Below, piece by piece: positions 1 to 11,165 of a DNA stretch of 64,000 nucleotides. The stretch spans positions 22,287,618-22,351,617 of the forward strand of contig CP141128.1 of the NCBI GenBank assembly GCA_035236585.1, read 5' to 3'. The DNA is from Warburgia ugandensis (taxonomy: Eukaryota; Streptophyta; Magnoliopsida; Canellales; Canellaceae). The translations under genes and the position numbers were made by a program. Each line of letters begins with the position of its first letter. Within the stretch, counting starts at the first letter, position 1. The notes below the pieces were generated by a model. The model searched no databases. It was not told where the DNA came from and saw nothing but the letters and a program-made list of their open reading frames with translations.

Positions 1-1840
1 ATACTTTTTCATTAAATTCTCAAACACCTTATTACAAAAGTGTTTTCCCCCATCACTTATTATGGCTCTTGGAGTACCAAACCTTACAAAAATATTTTCT
101 TTTAAAAACTTTACCACAACCTTGTGGTCATTGGTTTTGCATGGTATAGCCTCCACCCACTTGGACACATAGTCCACTCCCACTAGGATGTACAGATTTC
201 CAAATGAATTAGGAAAAGGTCCCATAAAATCTATGCCCCAAACATCAAAAGGTTCTATGACAAGGATTGGGTTTAAGGGCATCATATGTCTTCTTCTTAA
301 ACTTCCTAACCTTTGACACCGTGCACATGCTTTGCAGTAAGCATGGGCATCCTTAAATATGGTAGGCCAATAAAATCCACAGTGCAAAATTTTTGCAGCT
401 GTCTTTTTAGAGCTGAAATGACCCCCACATGCATGATCATGACAAAAGGAGATGATTTGATTATGTTCACTATCGGGTATGCATCTCCTAATTACTTGGT
501 CAGGATAGTACTTGAATAAGTACGGGTCATCCCAAGTAAAATATCTAACCTCGGTTAAAAATCTCTTTTTATCTTGTGTGGTCCAATGATTAGGCATTTG
601 TCCTGTAACAAGATAATTAACAATATCTCCATACCAAGGTAATTGGGAAACATGCAATAATTGTTCATCTGGGAATGACTCAGCTATAGGCCCTTGATCG
701 CTAGTGTGCTCCACTATCAATCTGGATAAGTGATCTGCTACGACATTTTTTGAACCTTTCTTGTCTCGAATTTCTAAGTCAAATTCTTGTAGCAGTAGTA
801 TCCAACAGATCAACCTAGGTTTGGCATCCTTTTTAGAAAGGAGGTATTTTAAAGCCGCATGATCCGAGTATACTATAACTTTAGACCCTAACAGGTAAGA
901 TCTAAACTTATCCAAAGCAAACACTACAGCTAACAACTCTTTCTCAGTGGTTGAATAGTTGAGCTGCGCATCATTTAGTGTTTTACTAGCATAATATATC
1001 ACATGAGGAAGTTTATCAATGCGTTGCCCCAAAACAGCTCCAATGGCATAATCCGACGCGTCACACATTATTTCGAATGGTGTGTTCCAATCTGGTGGTC
1101 GAATAATAGGTGCAGAAGTCAATTCAGCCTTGAGTCGTTGAAATGCTTTCTTACAGTCTTCATCAAAGTTAAAAGTGGCCTCCTTTGTAAGTAAATTACA
1201 TAGGGGCTTGGCAATTTTGCTAAAATCTTTGATGAATCGCCTGTAAAAGCCAGCATGTCCTAAAAAGGAGAGAATTTCTTTAACCGTCCTTGGTGGAGGA
1301 AGGTTAGCTATTAAATCCACTTTCGCCTTATCAACTTCTATCCCATTGGGTGATATTATGTGGCCTAATACTATCCCACTCCGTACCATAAAATGACACT
1401 TTTCCCAATTTAAGACCACATTCTTCTCCTGACACCTTACAAGGACTAACTTCAAGTGGTTCAGGCACTCATCAAATGATGACCCAAATACTGAGAAGTC
1501 ATCCATAAACACCTCAAGGAATCTTTCTACCATGTTTGAGAAAATGCTCAACATACACCTTTGAAATGTAGCTGGAGCGTTACAAAGCCCAAAAGGCATA
1601 CGTCTATAGGTGAAAGTTCCAAAAGGGCAGGTGAAGGTGGTCTTCTCCTGATCCTCTGGTGCTATAGGAATTTGGTTATAACCGGAATATCCATCCAGAA
1701 AACAGTAATAGCTATGTCCGGCTAACCTTTCTAGCATTTGATCAATGAATGGTAGAGGAAAATGATCTTTCCTCGTGACCGCGTTCAATTTTCAATAGTC
1801 AATACAAACTCTCCACCCAGTGGTCATGCGGGTGGGGACT
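1..1840 (-). pseudogene. Ty3/gypsy (Athila-type) pol: reverse transcriptase, RNase H, integrase; runs off window
   Basis: Read on the minus strand, one frame stays open from about 1791 down to base 1. In order it shows the end of the RT fingers (GWRVCIDY), the RT catalytic box FMDDF near 1494-1509, the Athila/Tat-type stretch [16 protein letters not shown], an RNase H region (CDASDYA, then [10 protein letters not shown]), the end of RNase H (VADHLSRL), an integrase HHCC finger (HDHACGGH then CKACARCQR), and the first two integrase acidic sites (GIDFMGPFP and ISDGG). The third integrase residue lies beyond the window. Upstream of about 1840 similarity stops abruptly, so gag, protease and the start of RT are missing here. 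A TGA at 1792-1794 interrupts the frame. Family knowledge: such pol proteins copy the element RNA and insert the cDNA. Lineage is from motif recall; the element is probably inactive. Confidence 0.9.
1792..1794 (-). other. Premature TGA in the Athila-type RT
   Basis: The codon after WRVCIDY reads TGA, where this very conserved stretch normally has arginine. CGA to TGA is a single C-to-T change at a CpG, typical of methylated, silenced transposons. The frame is open on both sides of the stop. Confidence 0.8.
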
Positions 1841-1883
1841 ATACCATGCAAAACTTGTTGATGTTTTCCGGAAGTGCACCTTG

Positions 1884-1960
1884 TTTCACCATCTTCATTC
1901 TAAATTTCTAGTTTTTTTTTACCACATCTTCCACAGCTCTCTCTTGTTACTTTTCTCAAA
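1884..1960 (+). repeat. Left arm of an inverted repeat (pair at about 3600-3678)
   Basis: This segment starts TTGTTTCACCATCTTC and runs through a T-rich tract to ACCACATCTTCCACAGCT. It matches the reverse complement of about 3600-3678 with only a few differences over some 60 bases. Beyond that the arms remain pyrimidine-rich but align poorly. The arms probably come from two oppositely oriented pieces of one LTR-element leader. Confidence 0.7.
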
Positions 1961-3117
1961 ACCTCACCATTCTCTTTCCCTCACATCTCATGCACAACAC
2001 ACTACTTCTCTTTTTGTTTTTGATCAACGCACCACTATAATTTCCCATCTTCTCTTTTGCTTCACAGATCACCCCACACTCCATCACACCCAGCCTCCAC
2101 TGCCGCACCACTCTCTCTCTAGTATCTACCTCTTTAGCCCTGCACCCATCTACCTCTTCCCCGGGCATCCATCACGCACCCTAATTTTTTCCTTTTTCCT
2201 CTTCCATCATCAACACTGCCTTTGTCCCACTCGTTTTCTTCGGTCTTTGCCTGTTACCGTCATTTTTCTTTCCATTGTCACAACCCCCATCTCTCGTTCT
2301 ACCAGTCCACCGTACCTTCCCCTCTTTTCTCCAAGTCAGAATCAGACGATGCCCAGAAGCCTGGACGTTGTCTCCCTTTTTCCTTCTTTCCACCGGTCTT
2401 TCCCATATCGTTTCCCCTACCCAGCTCCTCTGCGCCCCATCGTGTCCACCAGCCAAGAGCAAGCCAAAGGAACCCTGACGTGTGACGCCCATCTTTTCTA
2501 GACGATCACCGTCTCCGCTCATCTACGCTGGAACGCGTCAGACGACCCATCTTCCTCCTCTGCCCAGCCCAGACGCCCAGAGCCCTCCATCCAAGCCAGC
2601 ACCACCTGCCCGGCGTTTTCTCTTCACTGAACGATCGGGAGATGGAAAACCTACACGGGTTTTCCTCGCCCGTCTCTTCCCTTTCTCCTTTCTCCTCCGG
2701 CTCCATCTCCTTCTCCTCCGGTCTTCTCCTTCGTTGGAGTTTTCTTGCTTTTTGTTAAAAACCAGAGTTTGAACAGAATTCCAGTTTTGCCCATATGTTT
2801 TAAATGCAATGACAGTTTTGTTCAATTCCATTAATTACGTCTGCGTCCCCTGTTTAATGACATCTGTATCCCCATTTTATTTACATATGTGTCCTTGTTC
2901 CATTTAAGCTTTATTTTATCCATCTTTTGACAGTGTTATCCAGGGACAATGCCATCCACGGACAGTGTGATTCAAAGATGTTTTGATTAGTTTTATTTTG
3001 TTTTCTGGAATTGAAAGTTATTTAAAGTGCATCATTTGAATAAATCTGAATGGTTAGGCTAGTTTTGTTATTCTCTTCAAGTTTCAAATAATTAAATTTT
3101 ATTAAAAACTCCAACTA
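1961..3117. other. Non-coding: CT-rich tract, then AT-rich sequence
   Basis: From 1961 to about 2760 the plus strand is strongly pyrimidine-rich. It gives long open frames of Ser, Pro, Phe and Leu with no recognisable domain. From 2760 to 3117 it becomes AT-rich and resembles LTR sequence. No gene is supported. Confidence 0.6.
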
Positions 3118-3205
3118 AAGCGAGTCCTTGTGGGTTCGACCCGTATTTGCATAGCTATACTACAATAGCCCGTGCACTTGCAGAAAACATCAACAAGTTT
3201 TTGGC
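3118..3205 (+). repeat. LTR 3' end and leader remnant of a gypsy element (plus orientation)
   Basis: The stretch GAGTCCTTGTGGGTTCGACC, followed by a cytosine-rich linker and ATCAACAAGTTTTTGGCG, resembles the LTR-end/leader region next to the primer-binding site in plant Athila/Tat elements. A related piece (GTGCACTTCCGGAAAACATC on the minus strand) lies at about 1860-1880, next to the truncated pol. This suggests two head-to-head element fragments. Confidence 0.5.
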
Positions 3206-4559
3206 GGAAAATGGAGATGGAGGGCTGGCCCGAGAAGGAGAACAAAGCTAGAGATGAACAGAGAAAGGAGTGGAGATGGGTTTATTGGTGCTAGATTGGG
3301 CTGGAAGTGGAGACGCAGGAGGGAAAAATCGGAGACTTGGTGTGGGGCGGTAAAAGAGGATGATGAGGGGTTAAAAACAAAACAAAGGGGCTAGTGCAGT
3401 GAATGGAAGCAAAAACAAAAAGGAGAAACTGGGCGTTAGGTTCTGTGATAGAAAGAAGGATGGTGGAGAACAAAACAGTGATGGGAGTGAATGGTGATGG
3501 AAGACAGGGTGGAACGAAATGATGAAGAGAGGGAGAATAGAGCTGAGAAGTTGCAGTGAAAGGTAGGGTGATCGTTGGAAGATAGTGAACGGAGATGTAA
3601 CGTGAAAGATAGCTGTAGAAGATGTGGTAAAAAAAACTAGAAATTGAGAACGAAGATGGTGAAACAAGGAAGGTGCAAATTGCATGGAAAGAAAAGTGAA
3701 ACACACAAACTTAAGGAAATTCACCCCCTCCCCCTCATACGGTTTTACTCTTTATAGCCTTTTCCTTCTTTTTCTCCACCTTCTTCCTTATCTTCATCAA
3801 CTCCTTCCTTAAACTCTATTCTTGAAGAGTTAGAGTTTTATGGGGAAACTTTCTCCTCTTCCAATTAGAACTCCATCCCTTTTAGGAATCCTCATCCTTT
3901 TACAACTCCTCTTCCAACTAGAACTCTTCCAATTGGGAATCCTTGTTGATTAGGACTCTTGCCTTTTTGATCTGCTCCGTTGATCATAGATCTGAGCCAT
4001 CCAACCTTCCTTCAGTTGATCTGCAAAATAAAAGACTAAATTAGAATAATCTAAACCGTACATTAATCATCTAATAAGCTCTAATAATCATTTAACCGTT
4101 GATTTTGAGAAATTTAAGGTTTGGATGGTCAATCAAGCTAAATTTTGCTATTTGGACGGTTAGATGATCTTATTGAATGCTAAACTAGGGGTCTTTTAGC
4201 AAAAATTAAACACTTAACAAACTTCAACTGTATAAATGCTTTTTTCATTCTACCAAACCAACAAGGAACTACTCAAGAAATCTTCATCATCCATGTATGG
4301 AATAGACAATGATGGAGTAATATTAAATCTCTTAGATGCTCAAATATCGAATGCAATGGAAGTGTCCTCGTGCAAATCATCAACAATAGATATTATCTTC
4401 CTCAATATTTGAATGTGTAGCATATAAAACTTCTTCACAAGATTCATTTTCCTTTCTTTCCTGCAAAAGTGAATCATTTCTCAAGACTTTGAAATGACTT
4501 CAGGGTTTTAGGGTGCAAAAGTTATTTTTTCACCATGGAACATAAAAGAATAATTATTT
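3206..4559. other. Non-coding: GA-rich tract with right inverted-repeat arm, then AT-rich sequence
   Basis: 3206-3720 is purine-rich on the plus strand and includes the right inverted-repeat arm (about 3600-3678). 3720-4559 is AT-rich with LTR-like wording such as paired GATCTGA/GTTGATC motifs. No protein family is recognisable. Confidence 0.5.
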
Positions 4560-4900
4560 TTGAATCCATCATGTTGGGCCCTCTTGTCAAACTACCATGT
4601 TCTTCCTAATAACAAGTGACATGCGTCCATCGGTACGACATCAAACCAAATCTCATCTTTATACCGATTGTCAATATAAAATGAAATTGAGGCATTTATG
4701 GTTTACCTTGAATTGATGTCCTTTATCCAGCCACCTAAGTTTGTAGGATTGAAGATGTGGCTCTATCTTTAGTTTTAACTTGTTGATTAATTCAGTTAAG
4801 GTCACATTCTCTTATGCACCACTGTGTATGATCACGTTACATACCGTTCCATGTGAAGTACATCACTTTTGGAAGATAGTGTAGCATAGCTAGTCATCAT
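4560..4900 (-). pseudogene. Gypsy retrotransposon protease fragment
   Basis: The minus strand reads GTVCNVIIHSGA, then a KLKLKIEPH stretch, then, after a frame change, DEIWFDVVPMDACHLLLGR. This is the order seen in plant gypsy retropepsins, where the active site is normally DSG; here it reads HSG. A stop directly follows HSGA and at least one frameshift is present, so the protease is dead. It belongs with the gag fragment at 5587-6036. Confidence 0.75.
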
Positions 4901-5207
4901 CTTTGTGAATGGCGATCAAGCTCCATTATACCACCAACATATTTCCTTGATTTCCAGGAAGGGTAACTTTTTCTTCTTCAAAACCTGATGTTGAATCCTC
5001 TTCTTCATGCTCGCATTCTTCAACTAACAGAACACCTTGCTGCTTATTACTTTCATTCTTTACTTGATTTTGTTGAGTTCTATTATTAAGTGTTTACTTG
5101 TAAGATCAATCACTCCCCATATTGAAAGTGTTTTTCTTATCATATGATTTAAAAGTGGCATTTTTATAAATCCCTTTCTACTTCTCAACAATCAATGCCA
5201 ATTTCTG

Positions 5208-5372
5208 ACATCATTGAACGACCAATACTGTGTGACCTAGAGGTCACTAGTTCGAGGCGTGAAAATAGCCTCTTGCAAAAATGCAAGGTAAGGTTGTATT
5301 ATAGACTCTCTATAGTCTGCCTCTTACGGGACCCCACATATGCGGGAGCTTCATGCACTAGACTGCCCTTCT
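5208..5372 (+). mobile_element. Au-type tRNA-derived SINE
   Basis: A diverged copy of the Au SINE in plus orientation. It has a tRNA-like head with GTGACCTAGAGGTCACTAG followed by a B box (AGTTCGAGGCG, near 5249-5259), then AGCCTCTTGCAAAAATGCA, then ACCCCACATATGCGGGAGCT, and the typical end ACTGCCCTT. It separates the gag and protease fragments of the gypsy relic, so it inserted there. No convincing target-site duplication could be read. Two better-preserved copies lie at 22509 and 44903 in the opposite orientation. Confidence 0.85.
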
Positions 5373-5586
5373 TGAGCAACTATTACTGTTGCAAGCATAC
5401 TGTGTCTTCAATGTCTTAATCCGCCCAAGAAACGTGCTATGGTTTGCTCTTACGGCTCAACCACATCATTCTTAAGCATGAGGTATTAGAACTCCATAAT
5501 GTAATCTTCTACTCTCAAGTTCTCGTCTTAGATTTTGTATCTTAAGGAATGTCTCCATCCAATAGTTCTCAAGTAGAAAATGTTTA

Positions 5587-6036
5587 TTATGTTCCTTTTT
5601 TCCCATCTCTTACTCTTTGCTTGTTTAAATTGTCCCCCCAAGATGAAGCGTATTTCCTTAGTTTTAAGGCAACAAGCTTTACCTTGGAGTCTTCTGGAAA
5701 ATCTTTATACTCAAAGAAATCAAGAAACTCATTTGGCTGCATCTTAACTTCGAATTCGTGGACGTTTACTTTTATTCTAGATGGATGAAAATCATGTTTT
5801 CTCCTTGGAGCATTGTTAGATGATGATATTTGATTTGAGGCTTTACATTTGTCAGAAAAAGAATAGGAGTCGTTCGAGGTATTATTAGAAGATTCAATAT
5901 CGGATTTCATACCACTTGTCGTGGTCGCTAAGCCGTTCAAGACACTCTTCTAGTTGATCAACTTGTCTCCTCAAGTCTCTCTAGATCTTTAACATCCTTA
6001 TTTGTTGTAGCAATATGTTTTCTATGATATGCCATT
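5587..6036 (-). pseudogene. Gypsy retrotransposon gag fragment
   Basis: The minus strand begins at an ATG near 6036 (MAYHRKHIATTNKDV), passes two stops, and continues as a 117-codon frame. That frame contains KVNVHEFEVKMQPNEFLDFF and KLVALKLRKYASSW, which are hallmark gag motifs of plant gypsy elements. Gag forms the virus-like particle. The normal continuation of the capsid domain is lost after about 5587. The fragment shares orientation with the protease piece at 4560-4900, and both belong to one decayed element later split by a SINE. Confidence 0.85.
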
Positions 6037-6318
6037 GTAGAACTTTAGGCATACACATTGCTCTCATTCCAAATTGACACTGGATAATCAGGTACTAAAA
6101 GTTTAGTGCAGAATTATAAATTTAAACAAAGATAAAACGTCTAATATATCTATGGATATAGAAAACACCACCACAATTTAGGATTGGGATTAGTTTCAAA
6201 TGGATATAGTATCATCGCCGTTAGTTTTTAAGCAAGAAACCACCCTTAGATATAGAACGTCACCATCAAGAGATGAAGATCTTCAAGGGAGGATTTGAGC
6301 TCTTTCCACAAGGATATT
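6037..6318. other. Upstream untranslated part of the gypsy relic
   Basis: AT-rich sequence without a reading frame, lying 5' of the gag fragment in the element's sense. It ends at the solo LTR insertion; the interrupted sequence resumes at 9021. Confidence 0.4.
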
Positions 6319-9020
6319 TGTGACACCCCGGGTTTTACCAAAACTTTTTCCTCATAAATATAAAATAATAATACGTTTTAAGAAAATAGACAGGATCCCT
6401 GAAAATTAAAATTTTAAATTATAGAACTTTTAGCGCAGCTTTAAATGAATTTATTAAAAGCGTAAACTTCGAGGGTCAACTACATTCAAAACTGTGATCA
6501 TAAATAACATTAAAACCTTGATACTCTGAGCATGCTCGATTAAAAACCACAATAAATACACGGGCTAATTAAAGATGATAATAAATCAATTCAAACGTCA
6601 CCAGGTTCCATTCATAATCACCACAATATTTCCATCTAAACTTTAACAATCCTCCATACCATAATATGAGTCCAATCTATAAAAATGTATCCACATCTAA
6701 GAAAGTCTCAAAAGTCTAGTCCAAGTAACATACTCTAAGCTATGTCCGAATAAGGAAATGAGATGGACGATCTTCCAGTCTTCTTCCAAATCCCTGCTAC
6801 TCCGCCTGCTTTCCCTTGTTGTTATCATGTTCCAAATTTGAGGCATTGCAAAACAAGGCAATGCCTCAGCAAGCTATGCTTGTGTAGGTGATTACACTCA
6901 AATAAAGTTTAACAAAAATTTACAATAGGATTCTCATAAAGGAAGCATACTCAAGACATGTCAAATAACTGAATGCTTGCAATTACAACTTTCACAAAAC
7001 AGATGTCAAGTTAAATCAGTATAGCATGCAAGGCATGATCAAAATACAAGGTAAGTACATCAAAACCATACTAGTATATATCTACGGGATAATATGCATG
7101 CAATCATGGATAAGAAAACACTGTATCAAAACTATACCAAAATCCTCCAACATACTCAATCACCGGTGATGTGTACCCATACTAACTTTGGTCCCTTCGG
7201 TGCCCCCGGAGTCTCTCACACCTAGGCCCAACTTGCGTCGGTTCACCCTACATATAAAGTCATATGAACATGCACAAACTATGTGGGTTACTATGCTGCA
7301 GTGGCAACCCCATCAGGATCTGAACCACTGCCGCTCCCCGTCAACACCAAACGAGAGACTTTCTCCGTCCCCATGGGAAGGAACGAACTTGTAGAGGGGA
7401 CTACCCATGATACCACCCCTACGTACCTGGCCCTGTATCACTCTAGGGCGGTGTCTAATCATCATCATCATCATCACAAAATCAGAGGGTAGGTGGCCAA
7501 CCCTACAACCCTCCTAGCATAGTACCCATCGGGTGAAAGCACCCGTCATAATCATCGGCAAGATATAAATCTTATAAACGATGTAAATGCGCTATAAATA
7601 ATCTCAATAACACAATTAAAGCCCAACATACATTGTTATTACCAAATTGAAAAGTCATGCTACAACATGAAAATAGGGATCTAATTATGTGCATGAGAAG
7701 ACATAAAACACATGTCTCAAAGCTTTAAAAATCCACTCATGGTTACTGAAATCATGAAATAATTGAATGGAATCACCTACCTCAGTAATTGCAGTGCTCA
7801 AATCAAGTGCGTGGAAGTATCACGTTGCACACCTGTTACATTATAAATCTTCCATCATTTGGCAATTCAATAATGTTTAACCCTCTAATCCCCTAGGTTA
7901 TCTCACATTTGATGTGTACTATCAAAATCTAAGGCCTAATCATTCATTGATTAGCCTGATTGAGATTATCTCACCACATTCAGTGGTTTAACCCTTAAAA
8001 AGGAATTTATATTTAGATTTTCAAGTCAAATCTAGGTCCGCGCCGTCGATACGGTCGCAACACCTCTTTCGGATGGCGATTTGGACCTCTGTAGCTCCTA
8101 AAAATCAAGTTTTTATAAATGGACGGGTCAAAGGACCCAAAAAATCCCAAAAATCATGCGTCGCACGTGCGAGCGCGTGTCGACTACATGTGGGCGTGTG
8201 CGTCGTCCTCTTGCGCGCGTGTGTACCGCTGGCGTGCGTAGCACGTGGTGCCACGTGTAGCCTGCGTGGGGCACGGGTGCTACGCGCGTGTTGTGCGCGT
8301 GCCATCTGCATGCGTGGCACCTACATGGCGCCTACATGGCGTGCGACAGGGGGTGACACGTGTCATCGACGGTTGTCGCAGCTGGAGAAGACGGTTGGAC
8401 TCCAGTTGCTGCCGGCGATGCTCAGGTGTCCAAATGGTGCGATTTTTACACCGTTTCGCTCAGTTTTTCACATAAAACCCATTTTTAAGCACCTTTTCAA
8501 CCAACTGTCATTTTCTAGTATTTTTACACAATTTTTGTCACGTCCCTAAAATTTCTCCATCTACTATTTTATGAGTTTTCCTACATCCATAGCTGTCCGA
8601 TCACTATGAAAATTCATGGGATTGTTCTTCATGTTACAATGCACAAGATGAACGGTTCAGATCCTGATTTGATGCCGTTTTATCTGTTTACTTGAACAAG
8701 AATAGTAATGCCTGCTAGTGCACTGGAAAACGGCAATTCACATCGTTTTCCGGCATTAAAATGACGGAAACTATAAGAAAAACAAGGAAAATGGTGGAGG
8801 GTGCCCTACTGTGGTTAGATCGTCACTGCGTGCGCTTGCTAGGGGAGTTCCACGTCGTTTCCCTGCGTCATCAACACGAAATCCGAGGCGAATAGTTTGG
8901 CCATACAAAACACAGGGCAGGCTTTTATAGCCTCATTGTGGGTCCCACACCCTGTAGGCCCACGTGTATTTACCAATTTACCCCTCTTATTATTATTATT
9001 TAATTATTTGGGTTATTACA
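6319..9020 (-). mobile_element. Solo LTR, copy 1 of a long-LTR family (2,702 bp)
   Basis: On the plus strand it begins TGTGACACCCCGGGTTTTAC and ends GGGTTATTACA, so it has TG...CA termini. It is flanked by ATATT (6314-6318) and ATATC (9021-9025), a 5-bp duplication with one mismatch. It carries no retroviral domain. A 2,905-bp relative in the same orientation lies at 51128-54032. Shared blocks are a GGCATTGCAAAACAA motif, a CTATGCTGCAGTGGCAACCC-like block, a block around GGTCCGCGCCGTCGATACGG, and a CpG-rich core (8150-8420 here). The minus strand is the likely sense, because GGGTGT(C/T)ACA is a common LTR 3' end. The parent family is unknown; Tekay-like chromoviruses are one candidate on LTR length. 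Confidence 0.75.
6840..6867. repeat. Perfect 10-bp stem hairpin in solo LTR copy 1
   Basis: GAGGCATTGC (6840-6849) and GCAATGCCTC (6858-6867) are perfect inverted arms around an 8-base loop. The second copy (near 51580-51605) keeps the left arm almost intact, but the right arm has decayed. Confidence 0.8.
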
Positions 9021-9630
9021 ATATCGATGCACTATCTTGAGGAAGAAGGGATTCATCACATCTCACCACACTTGAATCCAAAATTGATATAGAAATGCCT
9101 AGCCAAGATGTCCTCTGACTTGTCTTATAGCTTCAATGGAAGAAAAAGAAGGGCAACTCGATGCATGAAGCTCCCACATCTAAGGGGTTGGAGGAAGGGG
9201 CAGAAGGAAAACATCCCAAATCCAACCTAAAAAAAGACGCCCAGAACAACAAAAGAAAAATGTCCAAATACGTTTAAAATAAACTTAATCCATTCTTAAT
9301 ATACATTTGGGTTATTTACAAATGGAACAGCCCTCCCACATTAGGCAAGTATAATCTACCAAAGATACCTTCTAATTATGCAAGTTACTTAACTCATACA
9401 AAGTTTCTAAACATATGATCCTTAACCTTCAAGACATTTCTAAACATACCCACATGCTAAATTTGCTTTGGAGTGTTGATAAACATATGTAAGCAACTTT
9501 TAGTGTTACAATGGATGTTAGTAAGTTCCTAAGATTTTAGATCTCCCTTGGTAAGACCTATGTAGTTAGAGGCGCGAGGCGCACCTAGGTGCAAGGGGGT
9601 GCTCCTGGAGCCTTGGGAGCCTAAGCGCGT
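9021..9630. other. Gypsy relic continuation, possible SINE scrap, then hAT-like terminal region
   Basis: 9021-9160 continues the sequence interrupted by the solo LTR. 9160-9207 (GATGCATGAAGCTCCCACAT, then GGAGGAAGGGGCAG) resembles the reversed 3' part of an Au SINE, but is too short to be sure. 9565-9630 has GC-rich repeats (GAGGCGCGAGGCGCACC, AGCCTTGGGAGCCTAAGCGC) like the subterminal region of some plant hAT elements. It precedes the element that splits the hAT relic. Confidence 0.35.
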
Positions 9631-10182
9631 TGTCATGGGGTCGCACTTTCGCCTTTGCTAAACCCGTGTGGCACTTGTGCACAACTCCCTTTCTTGGCAC
9701 AAGTCATCCTTCAATCTCCCAAACTCTCACTTGCTAGGGCTACACTCACTCACCTACTCAAGCAATGAGAGGAACTCAAGAGAACTCAGAAAGGAAACCT
9801 TCCAATGTCTTAACCTTAGCTGAACTCTGAGCTTATTTGAGCTGATTACAAGTGAGGAGCTTACACCTATTTATACTTGTTCTCCCCCATCCACCTCCTC
9901 AATGGATGGTTCGGATTATTACATATGTCAACAATCCAACGGTTAAGGACTACTCTAGAACTCTTTAGAAAACTCTACACAACTCTTCACTATTCTCTAA
10001 CCTTCTACCTCTTTACATATTTACAAAGATTCTTCCAGAAACTGGGCCTTCTAGATTCAGGCCAAGTTCCATGGACCTTCCCAGGCAGGCCTGAGTCCTT
10101 AAGGTCAGGTCCACGTCCCAAGTGAGCCTTCTTTAGAGGCTGCAAGCCTTGGTCACGGACCTTGCAGTGAAAGCCTGTGACA
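9631..10182 (-). repeat. 3' LTR of the gag-protease element
   Basis: The plus strand begins TGTCATGGGG and ends GCCTGTGACA. It matches 12472-13012 with scattered, mostly transition differences and small indels, showing modest age. A TATAAATA box on the minus strand lies at 9868-9875 and is kept in all three LTR copies. Confidence 0.9.
9868..9875 (-). promoter_or_regulatory. TATA box in the LTR
   Basis: TATAAATA on the minus strand. The same box occurs at 12699-12706 in the 5' LTR and at 47992-47999 in the diverged third LTR. Its conservation, orientation and place mid-LTR fit the element's RNA polymerase II promoter. Confidence 0.65.
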
Positions 10183-10196
10183 GACTCCCCCACCTG
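10183..10196 (-). other. Polypurine tract
   Basis: The minus strand reads CAGGTGGGGGAGTC directly before the 3' LTR, where plus-strand DNA synthesis is primed. The third family copy has a related tract after 48320. Confidence 0.7.
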
Positions 10197-10346
10197 ATAA
10201 TGTCGATGCCCTCGTCGACACACCTGTGCTGGCATCGCACCCTTCGCACTTGGGCAAGTCTCATGTTGCCTTGTCCTTCTCATGAGATGCCCTGCTGTGT
10301 CCCTTCCTTTGCACCTTGCCCTGCGGCCCCTTTTGTGCACTTTCCT

Positions 10347-11165
10347 TCATTCCTCCATGTGGTGTGCGTCCTTGCACACTTGTGCACCTTTGCACAGTTC
10401 GAAGTCGTCGCCTCTCTGGCACTCAACCCTTGCTGCACTTCGTCGCTGTGCCTCCTGCACCTGGATGTAGCAGCTACCAGCTCTCCTGGTCCTGGCTATG
10501 CCTTCTGCACTAGCACGTCTTGGCTTGGTCTTGTCCCTCTTAGAGTTCCCTTGTTGAGACACGCCCTTATCCTCAACTGGTTTCTCCTTGGACCCCTTTG
10601 ACCTCAGCACCCCTATGGCACCTAGACGTTGCATGTCTAGCTGTGCCGACTCCACCCTCATTGTGGATCCCTCTATCAGCTGCAAGGCAGATAGCAACTT
10701 CCCTTGCCCCCTTCCATCCTTCACCACTGGGACTACACAAGGGTTCTCCTCATTAAAGAAGCTCAACACTCTAAGATGTATCATAGGGACTGCTTTAGCC
10801 ATGGTGAGGAAATCCATCCCTAGGATAACCTCATAGTCCTCCAAAGGTATTACCGTCAAAGTGATGGTGCCTTGCCACTCCCCCACCTTGACTGACACAT
10901 TTCTGGCAACTCCTAGTATGGACTTTGGTTCGGAGTTGACTGCCTTGATTAAGCTCTCAACCTTCTTCACCTTGAGGCCTAACCTCTTAGCCTCCTCTTC
11001 CGAGATGAAGTTGTGAGTAGCTCCCGTGTCCACCATAGCTTGTGTGCCTTTGCCATTGAGGCATACGCCTACATACATTAGACTTTTCCATCCATTGGTA
11101 GGTTTGGTCCCTGATGCCTGCCCCGTCACAGCATTGAGGAGTCTAAGGGCCCCATCTTAGCCTCC
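10347..11165 (-). pseudogene. Retropepsin (protease) frame of the gag-protease element
   Basis: The minus strand reads LRLLNAVTGQ, then VDTGATHNFISEEEAKRLGL, the aspartic protease active site (DTGA) with its usual context, and LEDYEVILGMDFL, the second conserved retropepsin block. A lysine/arginine-rich tail with no known domain follows and stops at 10347. The frame is offset by one base from gag. They overlap only near 11126-11163, and the ATGGGGCCCTT there does not form a canonical -1 slippery heptamer. A one-base indel is therefore likelier than programmed shifting. Retropepsins cleave the Gag polyprotein; the active-site residues are intact here. Confidence 0.85.

Noticed and set aside
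1881..2522. Long open frames on both strands in the CT-rich tract
   Set aside because: They come from strong pyrimidine bias, which removes stop codons. The products are low-complexity Ser/Pro/Phe/Leu with no domain.
5240..5262. tRNA-like sequence with a B box
   Set aside because: It is the head of an Au SINE, followed by the SINE body, not by a folded tRNA 3' half. The same holds for 22509-22689 and 44903-45090.
7283..7492. Frame ending in a run of six histidines
   Set aside because: The histidines come from a CAT/ATC microsatellite inside the solo LTR. There is no other sign of a gene.
8073..8549. 158-codon Cys/Arg/Ala-rich frame
   Set aside because: It lies in the CpG-rich core of the solo LTR, where high GC removes stops. 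The frame is not kept in the second LTR copy.
11126..11165. Programmed -1 frameshift between gag and protease
   Set aside because: The overlap is only about 40 bases and the GGGGCCC there does not meet the X-XXY-YYZ rule in the gag frame. A simple indel is more likely.
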